DNA of 64,000 bases. Source: Zizania palustris (lineage: Eukaryota; Streptophyta; Magnoliopsida; Poales; Poaceae). The translations under genes and the position numbers were made by a program. Below, in pieces: positions 22,963 to 34,499 of the stretch (positions within the stretch are counted from its first letter, which is position 1; every line of letters begins with the position of its first letter). The notes under the pieces were generated by a model. The model was given only the letters and a program-made list of their open reading frames with translations. It had not been told where the DNA came from and did no database searches. Location of the stretch: positions 106,993,198-107,057,197 of the forward strand of contig JAAALK010000079.1 of the NCBI GenBank assembly GCA_019279435.1, written 5' to 3'.

Positions 22963-23898
22963 ATGGGGGATTGGTCCCGATCTTCCGCTAGGTAAAGGAT
23001 AACTTGGATTGGTGGAGAATCTCGACGTTGACGATCCAAGGCTCCGGTCCGGCGGATCCAAAACCTTGCAATCGCTACACCACTGTCTCCGTTGGTTATC
23101 AACCACGCAGGGCGCGATTGACCTCGCCACGAAGGCTAATTCCTGCAAGCGAACCCAAGAACACAAGCAAGAACAAGAAGGATACAAGTCAAATGCCAAA
23201 TCACAGACAAACGATAAAAAGGTGAGGTTTCACAAACGCCTATGCAGCAGCCAATCGGTCCGGTGCAAGGGGCGGGATCTAAACACACAAGTGTAGATGC
23301 AAACAAAGCAAAACCTAACCCTAAAGGCATCTGGCGTGAGTATATAAGGCGTGGGCAGCCTGTGGAAGTCGTACAGACACGGGCTGTGGGCTAGAAGATG
23401 TTCAGACTCAGACTATGGGCCAACACGGCCTAGTTCTGTCACGCAGGACTGTTTCAAACACACAGGTCGACTCGAGACTCCAAATGAGACGAAACCAAAG
23501 GCAAACGATCCGACTTCTCCTCAGCTTTCCAAAACGTCCAAGAACGCGTCAATCGGACTTTGTATGAGGAAGTTATGCCCATTTTGGTGCATGGTGGTTG
23601 ATGTAGTCCGAACCAGCGAATTCTTGACTTCAAATCATCCGTGTGACTCCGTCTTCAACTCCAACTCTTCTATTCCATCTCCCATGTTCCTAAGCAACAA
23701 AATCTCACTAGTATTCAGTAGCATGCCGTCCAAACAAATATTAACATAGTTGCTAAGGAAATAATTAACCTCATGGTTCAAGCGACGGGCACGGGCGCGT
23801 GTGATTGGTCCTTGTAATTGAATTGTAGGTGGAGGCTCCATGTGTGTATCATGTGAAGTGATGTCCTCATCAGTAGCTCCACAGATAAACTCTTTGTC
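22963..23898 (-). mobile_element. 5'-truncated gypsy fragment (pol end plus 3' LTR)
   Basis: This minus-strand insert interrupts the Gypsy2 protease. Its upstream end (23870-23635) encodes DTHMEPPPTIQLQGPITRARARRLNHEVNYFL, which I recognise as the typical C-terminus of another gypsy lineage's polyprotein. The rest down to 22963 is non-coding and ends, on the minus strand, GGGACCAATCCCCCATCA, plausibly a 3' LTR. No duplication is found, and about seven protease residues of Gypsy2 are missing at the junction, so a deletion accompanied or followed insertion. Confidence 0.65.
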
Positions 23899-26583
23899 CA
23901 GGCCTTCGACCAGATGTGCATTCCTCGGAGACACCTACTTCCGGCAGCTCGCACACTCCAGGGCTTCACAGGTCCTTCTCTCGATACCCTCGGCTAGATA
24001 AGCCTCGAGGTTGCCTTTGGAGAGGGGACCCTGGCTATGGTGGAGGAGTTTATCTTCGACGTTGTCGATGCCCCATATGCCTATAATGCAATTTTCAGTC
24101 GGGGAATGTTGAACCAGTTCGAAGATATAGCACATCATAACTATTTGTGTCTCAAAATACCCACACAAGGTGGAGTCCTCACTATCTCAGGAGACCAAGC
24201 TATAGCCTGAAGAGTGGAGTATGGCCATGGTCCACCTCTGGACCCTCGGGAGGTGAATAGTGTGTAAGAGCACACAGAGGAGGCTTCAGAGTCTTCAAGC
24301 TCCTCGAAGGGCCCTTCCCTAAAGCCAAGCCCAAAAGGTGATGTGATCACGAAGATGATCTTCAAAGATGGCAGGGAGTACCCAATACAATTCGGCAAGG
24401 GGCTACCATTAGAAATAACTACTTCCCTGGAGGAAGTAGTTAAGGAAAATTTGGATATCTTCACTTGGACTGACGAAGACATCCCCAGAGTTGACCGGAG
24501 CATCATCGAGCACAACTTGCTTGTCAACCCGAAAGCCAGGCCAGTGCGCCAGGAGCTCCGTAAGTTATCAGCAGAGAGGGCAGACCTCGCCAAGGTGGAG
24601 GTGGAAAAGTTGCTGAGGGCTGGAATTATCAAGGAAATAGCCCACACGGACTAGTTGGCTAACCCCGTTTTCATCCAGAAAAAAGGCTCTGGCAAGTGGC
24701 GCATGTGCATTGATTTCACATCATTGAATAAAGCATGCTCGTGAGACCCCTACCCTATGCTCCGAATAGACCATCTCGTGGATTCTACAGCTGGCTCTAA
24801 GTTGTTAAGCTTCCTAGACGCATACTCCGGTTATCATCAGGTCTGGCTAAAGCGAGAAGACAAAGCCAAGACAAGTTTTATAACTCCCTCCAGAGTATTC
24901 TGTTATGTTTGAATGCCTTTTGGCTTGGGGAATGCCGGAGCCACCTTCTCACGTCTAATAGCAAAAGCTCTAGGTCATTAGATAGGGCGAAATGTCAAAC
25001 CCTACATGGATGATATTGTAATAAAGAGTGTTGTAAAGCACCACCATAGCTTAGACTTAGCTGAAACCTTTGAGAGCCTCTGAGCATGTGGAGTTCGCCT
25101 CAACCCTAAAAAATGTATATTCAGGGCGCAAGCAGGAAAACTGCTACGGTACTTAGTTTCGAGTAGAGGAATCAAAGCTAGCCCGACATAGATAAGCACA
25201 TTGCAAAGAATAACTCCACCAGAAAATATGAAGCAGGTCAAGAAGCTGACAGGACGACTCGCAGTCCTTGGTAGATTCCTAGCCAGATCAGCTGAGCGAA
25301 GCCTTCCAATTTTTAAAGCTCTAAAGGGGTCTGAAAGTTTCAAGTGGATGCCGAAGTGCCAGAAGAGCTTCGATGACATTAAAGATTATCTCGGAAATCT
25401 ATCAACACTTATTGCGCCCCTCCCAAAAGTAACTCTCCTTCTTTATCTTGCAGCAACGGGCTCCGTAGTAAGTGTAGTATTGGTCAGGGAAGTTGAACTT
25501 AAAGGAAAACTGGTGCAGAACCCATTCTACTACATCTCAAAAGCTTTGTCCGGAGCAAAGACAAGATACTCCAAGCTCAAAAAATTTGCTTATGCTTTGG
25601 TAATGGCCTCGCGAAAGCTAAGGCATTACTTTTTAGCACATAATATTATCGTTCCTACCTCGTATCCCCTTTGTGATATGCTACGGAGCAAAGATTCGAT
25701 GGGTAGGATCGAAAAATGGGCTATCGAGCTAGCCCCCTTTGGTATTTCCTTCACGGCGAGAACAGCTATCAAGTTCCAAGTCATAGCTGACTTCGTGGCA
25801 GAGTGGACTCCATCAGCAGTCTGGGCTCCGGAAGAAACCTCTGTAGGTCTATGGACAATTTTTTCTAATGGGGCATATCAGGCATCTGGTGCCGGAGATG
25901 GAGCTGTGATAATATCGCCATCAGGGTAAAAGGCCATGTATTCTGTGAGGCTAAACTTTAAGACCACCAACAATATCGCAGAGTACGAAGGGATCCTGCT
26001 AGGCCTCCGAAAGGCAAAGGCACTTGGAGCACCAAGGATTATAATAAAGATAGATTCCCAAGTAGTCGCAGGGCATGTTGACAAAAGCTTTCAAGCCAAG
26101 AACCCGCACCTTGCAAAGTATTTAGAAGAAATCCACAAGACCGAAGCAATGTTTAAAGGATTTTCTATTCGAAGTATCCCTCGAGTAGATAATCAATTTG
26201 CAGACATTCTAGCGAAGGTTGCAGCCGAAGCATTGGATGTCCCGGAGGGCACTTTCTACGAAGAACTCATCAAGCCTACAGTGCATCAATTACCCTCCGT
26301 AGAAGTCCTTTGCATCCCAGTCGTCGATTGGCGGACTCCGATTATGGATGTTTTGCAGAACAGTGCAGTCTTGTCAGACGGTCCGGATTTCCGAAGGTTG
26401 CAAGCAAAGGCTCGAAATTATGAGCTTGTCAACGGAATTTTGTACAAAGCCGGAGTTTGTTCTCCCTTACTCTCGTGCATCTCATAACCCGAATGCCAAG
26501 AGACACTTCAGGAGATTCATGAAGGCTTATGTGGCAGCCATCTAGCCCCCCGTTCTCTAGCAGGAAAGACACTTCGGCAAGGG
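23899..26583 (+). pseudogene. Gypsy2 protease end, RT, RNase H and second RNase H
   Basis: Resumes at QAFDQMCIPRRHLLPAAR. RT contains WRMCIDFTSLNKAC and YMDDIVIKS (25003-25014). RNase H shows LVQNPFYYISKALSGAKTRYS and the second RNase H shows LWTIFSNGAYQASGAG, TTNNIAEYEG and KIDSQVVAGHVD. In the second domain the first aspartate (YSDGA in Gypsy1) is asparagine (FSNGA). About ten nonsense codons are present, for example at 23995-23997, 24652-24654 and 25927-25929. The segment ends in the integrase zinc-finger region (LAGKTLRQG) at the copia LTR remnant. Confidence 0.88.
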
Positions 26584-28352
26584 TGTAGGACCGAAAGTAG
26601 CGACCATAGGGGGGTGAATGGGCGCCTAAAAAATTCTTTCGAATCAATGGCCTTATCCCAATACCCAACGCACCTCAACAGACAATTAAGAGAAACAACA
26701 ATTGTCCATAGGTCCAAAACTAATCTAGCCTAAAAACGACCGGTGTCGTAAAAGAAAAGACACCAACACAGTGTTTAAAGGCAGATTAACAGATCATTCA
26801 AACCATGTCCAGTTCACGAATCATCAAAAGAAACATCTTCTCAAAAGCACGCAAAATGAGACGAAGTAAAACTGTTGAAAATAGTCTCTGGTTTGAAGTC
26901 TGTTCGAAGATTGAGCAACTGATTTTCGAAGCCTGTAGACCGACTTCGAACTCGAAGCCTGTGAATGTCGAAGCTATCGGAAAACCAAATATACTTTGCT
27001 CGCTAAGCTCCAAACCACACGCCTGATCAGAAAAAAATACGAAGCCTTCACACACTTTGCCAAGCCTTCGCGCCTACTAAACTTCGAACCTACTCTAACA
27101 CAAGTGCTGCTGCGAACTTCGATCCCATGCACAAACAACAGCAAAGGTTGCACTTCAGTGGGGCCCGCACTATGTCTGATCGGTGGTTTCTCCACCCAAG
27201 GACTCGGCTGAGAGGAAGCTAGCGTGAAATGATGAGCCGCGAGAGAAACACAACCCCGAGCTGTTGCAAAAGCTATGCGCGAAGCCTAGATACCTATGCT
27301 GCTACTAGCTGTTCTGCCAAGCTACTTTTGCACAAAGAAAGAGCTAGACACCTAGCCTGAATACTAGAGGCTGAAACCGTGCACTGAGCGACTCGGGAGC
27401 ATGGAACAAAAATACTGCACGCAACTGCTGGCTGACTGAGCTTCCACAAGCAAGCTAAGAAACGTGATGATGACCTGCACCCTACTCTCGATCAGAACAC
27501 ATGCACAACTGCCTATGTAGGAAATGTCATGCACAGCTCTGGACAAGGAGATGTAGGCTAAATCTACACAAGACTACGGATCCTAGCTACAAGGGCTAAA
27601 GAGAAATTTTCCTGCCGCATGGCAGCCTGAAAACTGCAGCTATGGACACGAATCAATAAACACTAGCAAAACTAGTAGATGCTAAAAAAACTGACATGCA
27701 CTAGCTATATGCTTCTAGGGGCTGAAATTGCTGCAGCTATACTGCTGAGAATTAGATAAACTCAAGAGGATTCGGCTGGAGCACTTACCAGGTGATGCTT
27801 GATCAATCACGCTGATGACTCAAACTTTGCTGCGACACTTCAAGCCTCGCCGCCACGCTGACTGAACATCCGTAGTCAGATCGGTACGTGTGGATCAACG
27901 AGGTAGCGTGTAGACCCAGAATAGCAAAACAACGAATGGAGGATACGAATCGCTATGTGCTCACAGGAATGTTGACGGCGGTGCTCGCGATGATCTAGGA
28001 AATGAACAGGAACAAAAATGTGGGGAAAGTGAACTCAAGTTTGTCATTAAGTGAGTTAACCCTAACCCTAGGGATTGGGGCCATATTTATAGGCAGCCCA
28101 ATAGCCTAGGAAAAATACCAAAAGACCCTTAGGGTTTTTACAGACGCTGAAATAAAATGGAAAAGACCAAAATGCCCTTAGGATATTTTTACAGACTAAA
28201 CTAACAGACTGTGGGCCTAAAGGAAAAATAGTAAACTCCTAAATACATATGACTTATCATGAAGCGGAGCTTTCATAGCGACTACGACTTCGCGTCAGAA
28301 TGGTCAGATCGGAGATCAGCGATTGTTAGTTATTGCCCCGACTACGACTTCG
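26584..28352 (-). mobile_element. Copia LTR remnant (solo, truncated)
   Basis: Begins TGTAGGACCGAAAGTAGCGA, the reverse-strand end of the SIRE-type LTR seen in Copia1. It runs through a diverged TTCGAA-containing stretch and reaches the conserved TATA block (CCATATTTATAGGCAGCCC near 28081). The front ~200-300 bases of the LTR are missing or replaced. The right edge is placed where Gypsy2 integrase resumes (CCAACAATTGTAAGAGATG). No target duplication is visible. Lines such as AGCTAGCTA-type short ORFs have no coding support. Confidence 0.75.
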
Positions 28353-29070
28353 CCAACAATTGTAAGAGATGAGGAAGAGTTAGTTGGAAACTGCCAAGGA
28401 TGCGAGTGGATGAGTAGACGGAGCCACCCTCCACCAACACCTCTTCAAGTTATTGCCCCGGTATGGCCAATGGCGTGATGGGGAATGGATCTCATCAGCC
28501 CTTTTCCAATGGCAAAAGGCAGCTTGAAGTTTGCAGTGGTAGCAATTGAGTATTTTTCTAAATGTGTTGAAGCTAAACCCCTAACTGCTATCACTTCAAG
28601 AATTGTGCAAAATTCTTTTGGCAAAACATCGTATGCAGGTTCGGAGTGCTAATCGAGTTAACTGTGCATAATGGCACTCAGTTCAAAGCTGAACCCTTTA
28701 GAGAATTTTGCGAAGGACTGGGCATCAAGTTATGCTTCGCAGCCGTTCGCCACCCCCAATCCAACGGAGCTGTCTAGCGAGCCAATGGAAATAGTCTCTC
28801 TGGTTTGAATCGCGGGATTGTTGGGTTGGCTAAGGGGCTGTGGACCGAAGAGCTCCCTAAGATTCTATGGTCTATTTGGACCACTCAAGCCAGGTCCACA
28901 GGCTTCACCCCATTTAGGTTTCTATTCGGAGACGAGGCCATGCCTCCTATGAAGCTCAAAGGTGGATCCCTCCGCGTAATGAAGCCTAGAAATGAAGAGG
29001 AAAGAAACACTTCACTGGACTTGTCGGAAGAAACAAGGCTCCGGCTTGTTAGGATCCATAGAAGAATCTA
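28353..29070 (+). pseudogene. Gypsy2 integrase remnant
   Basis: Reads TIVRDEEELVGNCQGCEWMSRRSHPPPTPLQVIAPVWPMA, then a stop, WGMDLISPFPMAKGSLKFAVVAIEYFSK, a frameshift, and NRGIVGLAKGLWTEELPKILWSIWTTQARSTGFTPF. These match Gypsy1 integrase block by block. The sequence breaks off after DLSEETRLR, about 55 residues before the Gypsy1 stop, and runs into the tandem array, so its C-terminus was deleted. Confidence 0.85.
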
Positions 29071-29390
29071 AGGACTTTAAAAGAACAGATTTCCGCCCTA
29101 CGGTTTCGAAGCATCTGTAAAAGAGCCAAAGGTGGCCAGCCTACGGATTCCAGGCTCTGACTTGTTAGGATCCATAGAAGAGTCTAAGGACTTTAAAAGA
29201 ACAGATTTCCAGCCTACGGGTTCGAAGCATCTGTAAAAGAGTCGAAGGTGGCCGGCCTACGAATTCTAGGCTCCGGCTTGTTAGGATCCATAGAAGAGTC
29301 TAAGGACTATAAAAGAACAGATTTCTGGCCTACGGGTTCGAAGCATCTATAAAAGAGTCGAAGGTGACCAAGCAATAAGGTTTCAAGGCT
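29040..29390 (+). repeat. ~118-bp tandem array in Gypsy2 3' region
   Basis: Three units beginning GGCTC(C/T)G(G/A)CTTGTTAGGATC at about 29040, 29157 and 29275. Shared internal motifs are AGGACTTTAAAAGAACAGAT and TTCGAAGCATCTGTAAAAGAG. The piece AAAGAG(C/T)CGAAGGTGGCC is the reverse complement of part of the 61-bp Gypsy1 unit, so the two arrays are related and in the same relative orientation. The following 29391-29869 is non-coding 3' sequence with no feature I can name. Confidence 0.8.
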
Positions 29391-29869
29391 CCGGCCCGAT
29401 GAAACACTTTTAAAGTCCTAAGTGACCACCATTGGAGCCTACAAGGGTAAACTTAGCTCCGAAACTTATAAACATCATAATACAAACGTATAGTTTGAAG
29501 AACTCTACGGAAGAGTGAAGTATGATTACCAAGTGTTGTGTGAAGCATCAGATTGTTATATCAATCATTGTGTCTGACGGACCCTATCACAACACGTATG
29601 GTCCCCCACCCACAAGGAGGGGCAGGGGAGTAAGGAACAAACAAGAGATGCTTCCAAAACAAATTATATTAATTGGATAATAAAATTGTATTACATCAAG
29701 AGAAATTTTGGTCTAAGCCTAAATAAAAACGGAGACCCCTCCGACCTCTAGACCTATTTCTAGGACCACCTCGGTCTTTGGAGCCCGGAGTCTTCAAAAT
29801 TTTCCTCTTGGTTCGAGTGCTTTTCTTCTTTGAAGCTCACAGTTTTTTATACTCCTCTTGAAGTTCAGC

Positions 29870-31257
29870 CTAGGACAAAAGTCTTTCAGAGCTAGCCTCC
29901 GCAGGGTCTTCGGCTTGATACTCCGAGTCAGACCAATCTACATATTCGGAGGACGAAGATGTCACTTCCTTATCCTCTTCTTTAATATAAGCTAAGACTT
30001 CATGATGGACTTCAGGTGCTATTTCCCTTTGATCTCCTCGAGGAACGGAGAAGCGTGAGTGTCGATAGGGCCTTAAGCGTTCAAGGACAGCCCACTGCTG
30101 GCGGAGCTCTTCGCTAGGTTCTAGTACTTCGAAGTCGAGTTCCAAAGGGCATGGCAAGACCGAGGCTATGTCACTCTCTTCATCGGCTATCCTCACCCGG
30201 ATCCCTTACAGCCTTAAAGCCAAGTCAACCTCCTCTACCTTTAGGTTCTCAAGATGCAACGACATGGCCGATGACTCACTGCAAAGACTATTCAAGAGAG
30301 TGCCTTCGGCAAGTATCGCCTCGTCGTGGGTCTTGGCTGCCTCCAGCTATGACACATGGCTCCAACAGTCGACCATCTGCTACAGAGCCCATTGAAAAAT
30401 GGCAATGATACTCTAGGAAAGCGGCTGACGTTAGAGAATCGACCACCTCAAGGGAGAGGGAATTCATAATGTCATTGAAACGATCCCTTATTAGACCCGA
30501 GTCATTGAGCAGGACTTCCATTGGGTCTTTGAGACGGTGCATTAGGTCTGATAGAACCTCTTTCACCTCCAGAGATAGTTGAGGCATGGCCGATTGAGGA
30601 ATGTTAGTGACCTCCTCATTTTCAAGAAAATGTTGTGGACAAAGGACTGAAAGGAAGGAAAAGTTAGACAAATCAAGGGCAATCATGTTAAGATATCAAA
30701 TACAGAGGATACTTACGTCATCAGCCATCACCGATTCACAATAACCGGTGGTAGTACTCCCTGGTACCTCGACCATGACTACATCAATGATAATGCTTTC
30801 AACAGCTATGGCTAGAGAAGTCACAATGACATCATCGATCATGTTATCAAACACCGTGTACAGTCACTCGACGTCGAGAGGATAAGGAGGCGGCTTAAAC
30901 AAGAAGGTATTGGGTATCAGGAATACAAAGGAAAAGATGTGCATGATGAAAATACAGGTATAAAACCTGAGCCAATGGGGAGACTTCGGTTGCCGCAAAG
31001 TACTAGTGCTAGTAACCTGCACGACTGAGGGAGTAATCAGCGCTAGCTGTAAAGAAAATAAAATAGTAAACATACACTCCAAAATCAGAGGCTTACCGAT
31101 TGCGGCTGAGTTGGAACCAGCGGGGTCACTTGACTAGCCTAGCCCCTGTTGGATTGGCACACCACTACATCCAGCACCATGTGTTTGCACACCAATGTCT
31201 TGACCCGCCTCTTGTTGATCCATGCCGTTGGAGTAAGGGCGCCGATACCCAGATTAG
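29870..31257 (-). pseudogene. Antisense gene remnant in the 3' region of Gypsy2
   Basis: On the strand opposite to gag-pol, the frame at 30196-29870 reads LELDFEVLEPSEELRQQWAVLERLRPY and ends in an acidic tail. It matches LEVLEDSEELRQLWAVLE at 36040-35990 in the antisense-gene element. A second frame (30686-30288) encodes LEVKEVLSDLMHRLKDPMEVLLNDSG and is not recognised. Further upstream (31250-31110) is DITNLGIGALTPTAWINKRR. Stops and apparent introns separate them. Tat elements are known to carry additional ORFs between pol and the 3' LTR, some antisense. Its upstream part is cut off by Copia3 and reappears at 42762-42637. Confidence 0.6.
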
Positions 31258-31324
31258 TGATATCCATTACAGGACCATATCGTATCGACAGGCCTCATGC
31301 ATGGCTCTAGAAGTCCATTCACAT

Positions 31325-32476
31325 ACTTTTGGCATTCATTGCTTCAAAAGGTTTTAAGATTTTTCAAATGGATGTCAAGAGTGTTTTTCTAAATGGGTAT
31401 ATAGCGGAGGAGATCTATGTTAGGAAGCCCCCGGTTTTGAAAACCTTAAGTTTCCTCGACATGTTTTCAAATTGCAGAAAGCTTTATATGGACTGAAGCA
31501 AATCCCCGGGACTTTGTATGATCGTTTAAAACAGTTTTTGTTGCGGAATGGCTTTGTGATGGTTTCTGTGGACAAAACTATTTTATTTCTCAAAGATGGC
31601 TCTGATTTATTGATTGCTTAGATTTACGTGGACGATATTATTTTTTGTAGTTCTACTAATGAGCTTGTGTCCATGTTTTGTGAGCAGATGCACAACGAGT
31701 TCAAGATGAGCCTCATGGGTGTTCTCAAGTACTTCGGTGGAGAGCTGAAACCTCAGATGACCCCCATGGGCACATCTGGGGCCTAGACAAATATGAGAGC
31801 AGTGTCAAGGTCAACGAGAGAGAGTATCGAGGATGTTTGGATTGCTTCTGTACCTGACGACGATGAGATGGGGTATTCAATTTTCCATGGGATTGTGTGC
31901 ATGCTTCCAGTCTTCACCATGCACATCTCATCGGCAGGCTGTCAAGCGCATTTTCAAGTACCTTTCCTATGCGCCTGATCTCGGTCTTTACTATTCAACA
32001 TCATCATCTCTTGAGTTATTTGGATTTTCTGACGCTGATTTTGGTGGGTGTCGGCTGGATCGCAAGTCGACTTCTGGTACTTGCCAGTTACTTGGTTCTT
32101 CGCTTGTTTGTTGGTCTTCACGTAAGCAATTTGGAGTCGCGCTTTCCACTACTAAGGCTGAGTACGTAGCTGCTGCTCATAGTTGGTTTCGATGATTTCC
32201 ACTTTGAAAGATTTTGGGTTGTCTTTCCCTACTAGAGTGCCTTTGTTTTGTGATAGCACCAGCACGATTAGTGTAGGGAAAAACTCATGTCTTCATTCAA
32301 AAACCAAACATATTGATGTGCGCTTTCACTTCCTAAGGTATCAATATGAGAAATGTGTCATTGACCTTGTTCATGTTGATACCCATTATTAGTTGGTAGA
32401 CATTCTTACCAAACCCATAGATCAGTCTACGTTTGAGCGTTTGTGAGAGGATTTGGGAGTTGTGTATCCTTTTTAG
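31325..32476 (+). pseudogene. Copia3 RT-RNase H remnant
   Basis: Begins inside RT (LLAFIASKGFKIFQMDVKS) and continues IYVRKPP, KALYGLKQIPGTLYDRLKQFLL and IYVDDIIF near 31630. About 30 residues present in Copia1 are deleted after LMGVLKYF (31735). Frameshifts around 31790-31900 precede RNase H text (FSDADFGGCRLDRKSTSGTCQLLGSSLVCWSSRKQ), then KTKHIDVRFHFLRYQYEKCVIDLVHVD, and the frame closes at 32474-32476. It aligns throughout with Copia1 pol but is non-functional. Confidence 0.88.
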
Positions 32477-33063
32477 GATATTTTGAGTCTTTTCTTTCTT
32501 CTTTACTCTTTTATTGAGTCTTTTTGTGTGAGTTCATATCATGCATATTCATATATCACAATTTGAGCTTGCTTATGTTATATGATTAAACTGCTTAACT
32601 CATTCTTGCTAGTATATGCTTTTGAATACCTGTAGATTCTCATGTCTTGTTTCAGTTCACGTGATATATCTAATATCTATCATATGCATGGATTTTATGC
32701 TTTAAAATTGAAAAATGATCACCATTGTTTCTGGTAACTAGCATGTGTATGCTGAATGCTTCTGCTATCTTTACATGCCTAGTAGCTAAGTCCTTTACTT
32801 AGATGCATATATGCAACTTGAACATTTATATGCTTTAACATGGAAAATATGCAGTAAAATGATAAAAATCATAAAAATGAAAAATCTATGCCTTTTATGC
32901 TTAAGTGAAAAGATCAAGGTGGGTGTGATGTGTCACATTACATTGTTCTAGACTACTTACTATAGCACTTTGGTATGAACTAGGATATTGTAATGTATGC
33001 CAATACCAATGTCTTAAGCTTCTGATGGTCTTGTTCTAGCCTAGGCTTGACTTGGTCGGTTAG
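32477..33063 (+). other. Copia3 post-pol non-coding region, left half
   Basis: AT-rich sequence without ORFs, matching in reverse the region between pol and the 3' LTR of Copia1 (48008-47424). It is interrupted at 33063 by an insertion whose duplication is GTTAG. Confidence 0.75.
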
Positions 33064-34090
33064 TGTTGGGGGAATATATTTCCCTTGAACAGGGGCCAAA
33101 TGATGTCAGCCTCCGACAGCCTTCGGCCTAGAGCCCAACGCTGTCGAAGCCTGTTTCCTCCCTAAGAGTTGTTTTCAGGTCCCAAGGTGCCCTTCGGAGC
33201 CTGCAGCTTCGGAGCCCCCAGTTCGGGGGGTCCGGCTCGGAGCCCCCCAGTTCGGGGCCCACCCCCTGGAGGCAGGGTGCCGGAGGCCACCCTCCGGGCG
33301 AAGGATGCCGGAGGCCACCCTCCAGGCGCAGGATGTCGGAGGCCACCCTCCGGGCGCAGGATGCTGGAGGCCGCCCCCCGGGCGCAGGATGCCGGAGGCC
33401 ACCCTCCGGGCGCAGGATGCCGGAGCCCACTCCTGGGGCCCCCAGTTCGAGGGCCCGGTTCGGAGGCCCCCAGTTCGGAGGCCAGTTCGAGGTCAAGGCT
33501 CCGAGACCCCAGTTCGGAGCCTTGTTCGGAGCCTTGCTCAGAGCATGCTTCGAAGCCCCCTTTGGGGTACACTTCGAAGCCCTCTTTGCAGCCTCTGCCA
33601 GAAAGGCTCCGGCCCCTACTTCGAAGCTCAAGAAATATATAAGTACAGGCCATACCGGGGGCCCCTCCGCCCCTGGTATGTCGTTTAGCTGGTCAAAAGC
33701 CTGGCGCATCCTGACACGTCTGTAAAGCTATAAAGCTGTAAAGTACCTTTGTACCGTAGCTAGCTCCTTTTCCCCTCTCTGCCCCTGTGAGCTTAGGGCT
33801 CATAGGGTGCATCCCGGTCTTTTCCATTGGCCTGCGTGCCTAGAAAAGCAGGGCCAAGCCCTTGTAAAAGGGACACGCTCCAGGGGGCCAAGAGACCCTA
33901 GAATTATTGCTCCATACTAGGGCACACCATGCCAAATCCACCACAACTAGACGTAGGGCTATTATCTCCCAGGAGAGGCCTGAACCAGTATAAACCTTTT
34001 TCTCCTTCTATTAGAACCCTTCGAGGTTCATTCTCCACATCACACTCCACCACATAAAAACCTGCTGGAACTAACGCAATTGTCCCAACA
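33064..34090 (+). repeat. Left (5') LTR of the non-autonomous element (1,027 bp)
   Basis: Begins TGTTGGGGGAATATATTTCC and ends AATTGTCCCAACA. It holds a 28-bp tandem array (about 33276-33430) and GTTCGGAGCC-type repeats that open overlapping ORFs on both strands; none looks like a real protein. It is about 71 bases longer than its partner because of array copy number. Confidence 0.92.
33276..33430 (+). repeat. 28-bp tandem repeat within the LTR
   Basis: Units containing GATGCCGGAGGCCACCCTCC start at 33304, 33332, 33360, 33388 and 33416, plus one degenerate unit before. The right LTR has three fewer units (39600-39670). Since 28 is not a multiple of three the array opens ORFs in every frame. 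Confidence 0.9.
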
Positions 34091-34091
34091 G

Positions 34092-34111
34092 TTGGCGCCG
34101 TCCGTGGGGAA
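34092..34111 (+). promoter_or_regulatory. Primer-binding site of the non-autonomous element
   Basis: TTGGCGCCGTCCGTGGGGAA follows the left LTR after one base and is identical to the Gypsy1 site, which suggests Gypsy1-type elements as the source of replication proteins. Confidence 0.85.
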
Positions 34112-34205
34112 CTTAGTACTAGAAGCTAAGTTCTCTACCACTGTCTGCAACTCGAAGTATGCCTGAGGGGGGAGCTTCAAAGCTTTCTTGCTTCGCGCGC
34201 CCTCT

Positions 34206-34455
34206 AGCAAGGGGCTTCGGGTGCAGCTCGAAGGCCATCTTCGCCTTCCTCTATCATTCACATACCGGAGCCCACCCTCCAGCAAGGGGCTTCGGGTGCA
34301 GCTCGAAGGCCATCTTCGCCTTCCTCCATCCTTCACATACCGGAGCCCACCCTCCGGCAAGGGGCTTCGGGTGCAGCTCGAAGGCCATCTTCGCCTTCCT
34401 CCATCCTTCACATACCGGAGCCCACCCTCCAGCAAGGGGCTCCGCTACACATGTC
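34206..34455 (+). repeat. 75-bp tandem array in the leader region
   Basis: Units starting (A/G)GCAAGGGGCTTCGGGTGCA lie at 34206, 34281 and 34356, with a partial unit at 34431. As 75 is divisible by three, the plus-strand frame 34159-34671 stays open and encodes a 25-residue repeat (ARGFGCSSKAIFAFL and following). Whether this frame is translated is unknown; it resembles no family I know. Confidence 0.85.
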
Positions 34456-34499
34456 GGAGGTCCCCGAAGCCCCAAGGGCTATGAGGCCATCCTTCAACT

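Noticed and set aside
33128..33725. Six overlapping ORFs on both strands of the LTR, repeated at 39485-39977
   Set aside because: They come from the GC-rich 28-bp array and sit inside LTRs; their existence in nearly every frame shows low stop density, not coding.
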